This document shows positions 61,407 to 64,000 of a stretch of DNA of 64,000 bases, piece after piece. Made by a program: the position numbers and the translations under genes. Numbering within the stretch: position 1 is the stretch's first letter; the number at the start of each line of letters is the position of its first letter. Source of the stretch: CAYVAR01 sp964449675 (lineage in GTDB: Bacteria; Patescibacteriota; Microgenomatia; UBA10105; UBA927); contig CAYVAR010000002.1 in NCBI GenBank assembly GCA_964449675.1, forward strand, positions 1 to 64,000, read 5' to 3'. A model generated the notes under the pieces. That model worked only from the letters and a program-made list of their open reading frames with translations. It did not search any database and was not told where the DNA came from.

Positions 61407-64000
61407 TTATTCTTTAACTTCTTTATCAAGAGACTTTTCAACGTCGGGATAAAATTTATCTATCCTCTCCTGAATATCGATAGTCTGGGTCAACGCTGTA
61501 ATCACTTTTCTAAAATGCAACTGGTCCTCAAGCGACAAAACCCTTCCGCTTCGGTCTTTTAACCACTTGTCTAGAACCTGGTACCCGCCGATGTAATAAT
61601 TCCAAACCTCGGGTGCAACTTTGTCAAAATACTGGGACCCATTTATATACAATCGATTTGAGTCTTCATGGTAATCCCGTTTGCCAACTCTATCGTCGCC
61701 CTTCCCCTCATATCGGGACACTGGATCGCTGAGTAATTTTGATTTCAATAAATGAAATTCAACCAACTGCTCACCTAATATCACTAGGTATTGGAATGTC
61801 TTGTAGTCATCCGTGAACGGAATCCTGGGAAAATCCGATTTCAAAAATTCCTGGTATTTCCCACGGTAGATATTTGAGTAAAGCACGGCATAGATGTAAT
61901 AAAAAATGGCTTCTGGTACTTGGATAAAGTTATCCGTGGCAGGAGATGTAATGGGTTGAATACCAGCCATCCAACCAGGTAATGAGTCCCAGTTGATATT
62001 TTGACTTTTTCCACCATCATCAAACATTGAGCCCTGGTGTGCCATATCGTTATGAAGATACAGCGGAAATGATTGATTAGCTTCTCTCGACCGTGCTGAA
62101 ATTGCAACATCAACTACTAGCGAATTACTGACAAACGCATGCTCCCAAGTATCCCCTACACTTCTTGGAACAAGTAACATGAGATTATCACCCATGGCCA
62201 TGTGTTCCATTACGGCATTCCTCGGTCTATCCACATATTCTTTATGGTAAAAAATCCATCGAGTATCAAAGGGTCTGTATAACACTGGTAATATCTTTTT
62301 CTCCCAATCTTCACCTACGATTTTTAGACTACGTTTTTCCGCTATTTTCCAAGTATTCGTATCTTTAATTTCTAGGCCGTCAGCAATCATTTGGTCAGAC
62401 AAATCTGAGTTCCACAACATCCTAAATTTCCTTTTTATGGGCTCGACATCAAAATCAACAACTAAGTTATCTCTATGGCTCTGAATACCTATACTATTTA
62501 GAGGAAAAATATCAACCAAGCTGGTGAAGTTTTTATAAATATCCCATATCTCTTCATTTTTTTCTACAAAAAAGTAAGAAGGTGTGTTAGGAGTCAAAAT
62601 CTTCCATTCAGTATTATCCAAATCGTGGTTATCCAACCACTCAAACTTTTTGTTTCTCAGGCCCCACTGCTCAGCGTAATAAACTTTACACCCGCTCTTG
62701 GATTCATTACTTTTTACCGCAAGAGTGATTGATGTACCTGGCCGAATTCCAAAAACTCCCTCATCCCTTTCTCCAATTTTTTCTTTAGTTTGTATTTCCT
62801 CTGGTACTTTTTCTTTTTTGAGTGCGCTTCCATGTAAATTCAAAATATATATCTCATCAAATGACTTCATAAGTGAATCACGCATACCTCTAAACGTTGG
62901 GTTATCAAGCCAGGCGTGATTGGTAATATATCCTAAAATACCCTGCCCAGTCTTTTCTATTTTCCACTGGGCAAAACGGATAAACTTAACGTAATCGTCG
63001 TTCAACCACTTGGGGTTTTTCTCTCCTAACGGCTTACCGTCAACCTTTTTATATTCTTCAATCTGTTTTTCTATCCACTCACCTTTATTTGATGAGTGTC
63101 CTGAATAAGGCGGATTTCCCATAACCACTAGCACGGGAACTTTATTTTTTATCTCAAACGCCCTCTCAGACTCCTGCGATATTTCTTCAGCAAGCATAGC
63201 CTGTTGTGGTTGAAACTTAGACATGTCCAGGGTATTAGTCAGATACAACTCAAATCGTTCATCCTGGCCCATCTGATAGCCCAACCCTTTGAGAAGCAGT
63301 GATATTTTAAGATGCCCTACTGCATACGGGGCCATCAAAATCTCAAAAGCGTAAAAGTTTTTCAGTATATGCGTCTTTACCAAGCTATCCCACCCCCCAG
63401 TCCCGTGAGATGATTCAAATTCATGCTTAGCTATTGTAATGGCTTCTGCGGGAAATGTTAGCGTCCCTGCTGCAGGGTCAAGAGTGATGACTGAAGTGTC
63501 AGCAAAACCTTCTTTTTTCCCAAAACTCTTTTTCAAAATTTTGTGTAACGACTTCGTGATATACGAAACGACTGGTTGAGGAGTGTAATAAACACCCAGT
63601 TGTTCTCTTTGACTTGAGTCGTATTCAGCAAGAAAAGTTTCGTAGAAGTGAATTATTGGGTCACGGCCTTTTCCGTGACTAAAAAACTCTTCAGTAATTC
63701 TTTGTATGTTAGTATTTGCTAAGATTTCAGCGATTTCATCAACCTGCCATTCAATATGCTGGGATACATCTTGCCCTGATAATATCCAAAAGATTTTTTT
63801 CAAAAGAGGAATAGTATGCGGAATCAGTGAATGAGCGGTATGACGGGTGAACTCCTCATGGTCAGAATTGATTCTGGCAACAAACAACCCGAATGTAATA
63901 GTTTGCGCATACATGTCAGAGAAGATTTCAGGAGTCATGTCGGGCTTAAGCGTCTTCTTAAATGTCTCAAGAAGCTTCTCTGTCTCAGTCTCTTCTTTAT
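61407..64000 (-). CDS. Type ISP-like restriction-modification DNA methyltransferase, N-terminus beyond window
   Basis: The frame is open to the right edge (864 codons visible); the first in-frame ATG in the window (63938) is internal. Motif I-like DPAAGTLTFP, motif IV NPPYSG and REQLGVYYTPQPVVSYI are those of the gamma-class N6-adenine methyltransferase part of type ISP and IIG enzymes. The C-terminal half would be target recognition. Nuclease and helicase domains, if present, lie outside the window. It protects against foreign DNA. It borders the ychF rearrangement. Confidence 0.82.
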   Translation of the reverse strand, partial: KEETETEKLLETFKKTLKPDMTPEIFSDMYAQTITFGLFVARINSDHEEFTRHTAHSLIPHTIPLLKKIFWILSGQDVSQHIEWQVDEIAEILANTNIQRITEEFFSHGKGRDPIIHFYETFLAEYDSSQREQLGVYYTPQPVVSYITKSLHKILKKSFGKKEGFADTSVITLDPAAGTLTFPAEAITIAKHEFESSHGTGGWDSLVKTHILKNFYAFEILMAPYAVGHLKISLLLKGLGYQMGQDERFELYLTNTLDMSKFQPQQAMLAEEISQESERAFEIKNKVPVLVVMGNPPYSGHSSNKGEWIEKQIEEYKKVDGKPLGEKNPKWLNDDYVKFIRFAQWKIEKTGQGILGYITNHAWLDNPTFRGMRDSLMKSFDEIYILNLHGSALKKEKVPEEIQTKEKIGERDEGVFGIRPGTSITLAVKSNESKSGCKVYYAEQWGLRNKKFEWLDNHDLDNTEWKILTPNTPSYFFVEKNEEIWDIYKNFTSLVDIFPLNSIGIQSHRDNLVVDFDVEPIKRKFRMLWNSDLSDQMIADGLEIKDTNTWKIAEKRSLKIVGEDWEKKILPVLYRPFDTRWIFYHKEYVDRPRNAVMEHMAMGDNLMLLVPRSVGDTWEHAFVSNSLVVDVAISARSREANQSFPLYLHNDMAHQGSMFDDGGKSQNINWDSLPGWMAGIQPITSPATDNFIQVPEAIFYYIYAVLYSNIYRGKYQEFLKSDFPRIPFTDDYKTFQYLVILGEQLVEFHLLKSKLLSDPVSRYEGKGDDRVGKRDYHEDSNRLYINGSQYFDKVAPEVWNYYIGGYQVLDKWLKDRSGRVLSLEDQLHFRKVITALTQTIDIQERIDKFYPDVEKSLDKEVKE

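Overview
The window looks like a piece of a small-genome bacterium of the Candidate Phyla Radiation, most likely Microgenomates (OP11). This is inferred from protein style and gene order, not from a marker phylogeny. The clues are dense short-spaced genes, a type IV pilus cluster, an S6-SSB-S18 cluster with no L9 gene after S18, many promoters lying only 6-12 nt upstream of start codons, and ordinary use of TGA as stop. One 100-N scaffold gap (19618-19717) shows this is an assembled metagenomic or draft scaffold.

Layout. 1-4863: cell-envelope glycosyltransferase-like membrane proteins (YfhO-like, DUF2723, GT39-like) and a prepilin. 4869-9144: pilC, pilT, pilB. 9191-18127: DNA polymerase III delta'-like protein, gyrB carrying a GyrB-type intein with an HNH nuclease, H+-pyrophosphatase, gyrA. 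18182-23246: accessory region with an orphan histidine-kinase-like ATPase, a folD 5' remnant, a REP-associated transposase with its REP elements, a GNAT, folD, a C39-like peptidase and a frameshifted gene. 23256-32485: ATP-grasp ligase, Xer recombinase, TIM-barrel protein, a 1.2-kb interval without ORFs, yebC, TPR and LCP/LytR_C proteins, a 48-aa protein, tgt. 32574-34302: a frameshifted gene and a PaaX/Cas2-like regulator bracketed by two identical palindromic promoter-RBS blocks. 34566-45352: antiporter, RluD, DksA-like, Lgt, MFS, NIF3, tRNA-Leu(CAA), DnaB, MBL hydrolase, TrpR-like regulator. 45703-52162: DUF6282-like pair, M24 peptidase, hisS, EamA transporter, rpmE, an S23-type four-helix-bundle cassette, and a short RF1. 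52479-59579: JAMM-like protein, HtrA, CtpA, rpsR, ssb, rpsF, alpha/beta hydrolase, ychF. 59682-64000: a small island with a putative nuclease, a ychF 5' remnant, and a type ISP-like restriction-modification enzyme running off the end.

The most striking feature is repeat architecture. At least a dozen intergenic spacers are filled by hairpins whose arms are tandem copies of a short word of about 6-10 nt. The word differs from locus to locus (ctaatcta, ccgaccaat, atggtcac, ctacaaat, aactcaaa, attcgtta and so on), and its reverse complement forms the opposite arm. Some word runs, and several unrelated perfect palindromes, lie in frame inside conserved genes (tgt, rluD, ychF, pepP-like, xer). The hppA-gyrA spacer holds three such layers nested inside each other.

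A second pattern is two small islands that each sit between a truncated, diverged 5' end of a housekeeping gene (folD, ychF) and the intact copy of that gene. Functionally the window combines envelope/pilus biogenesis, DNA topology and replication, translation factors and mobile or defence genes. Nothing can be said about expression beyond the promoter-like motifs noted.
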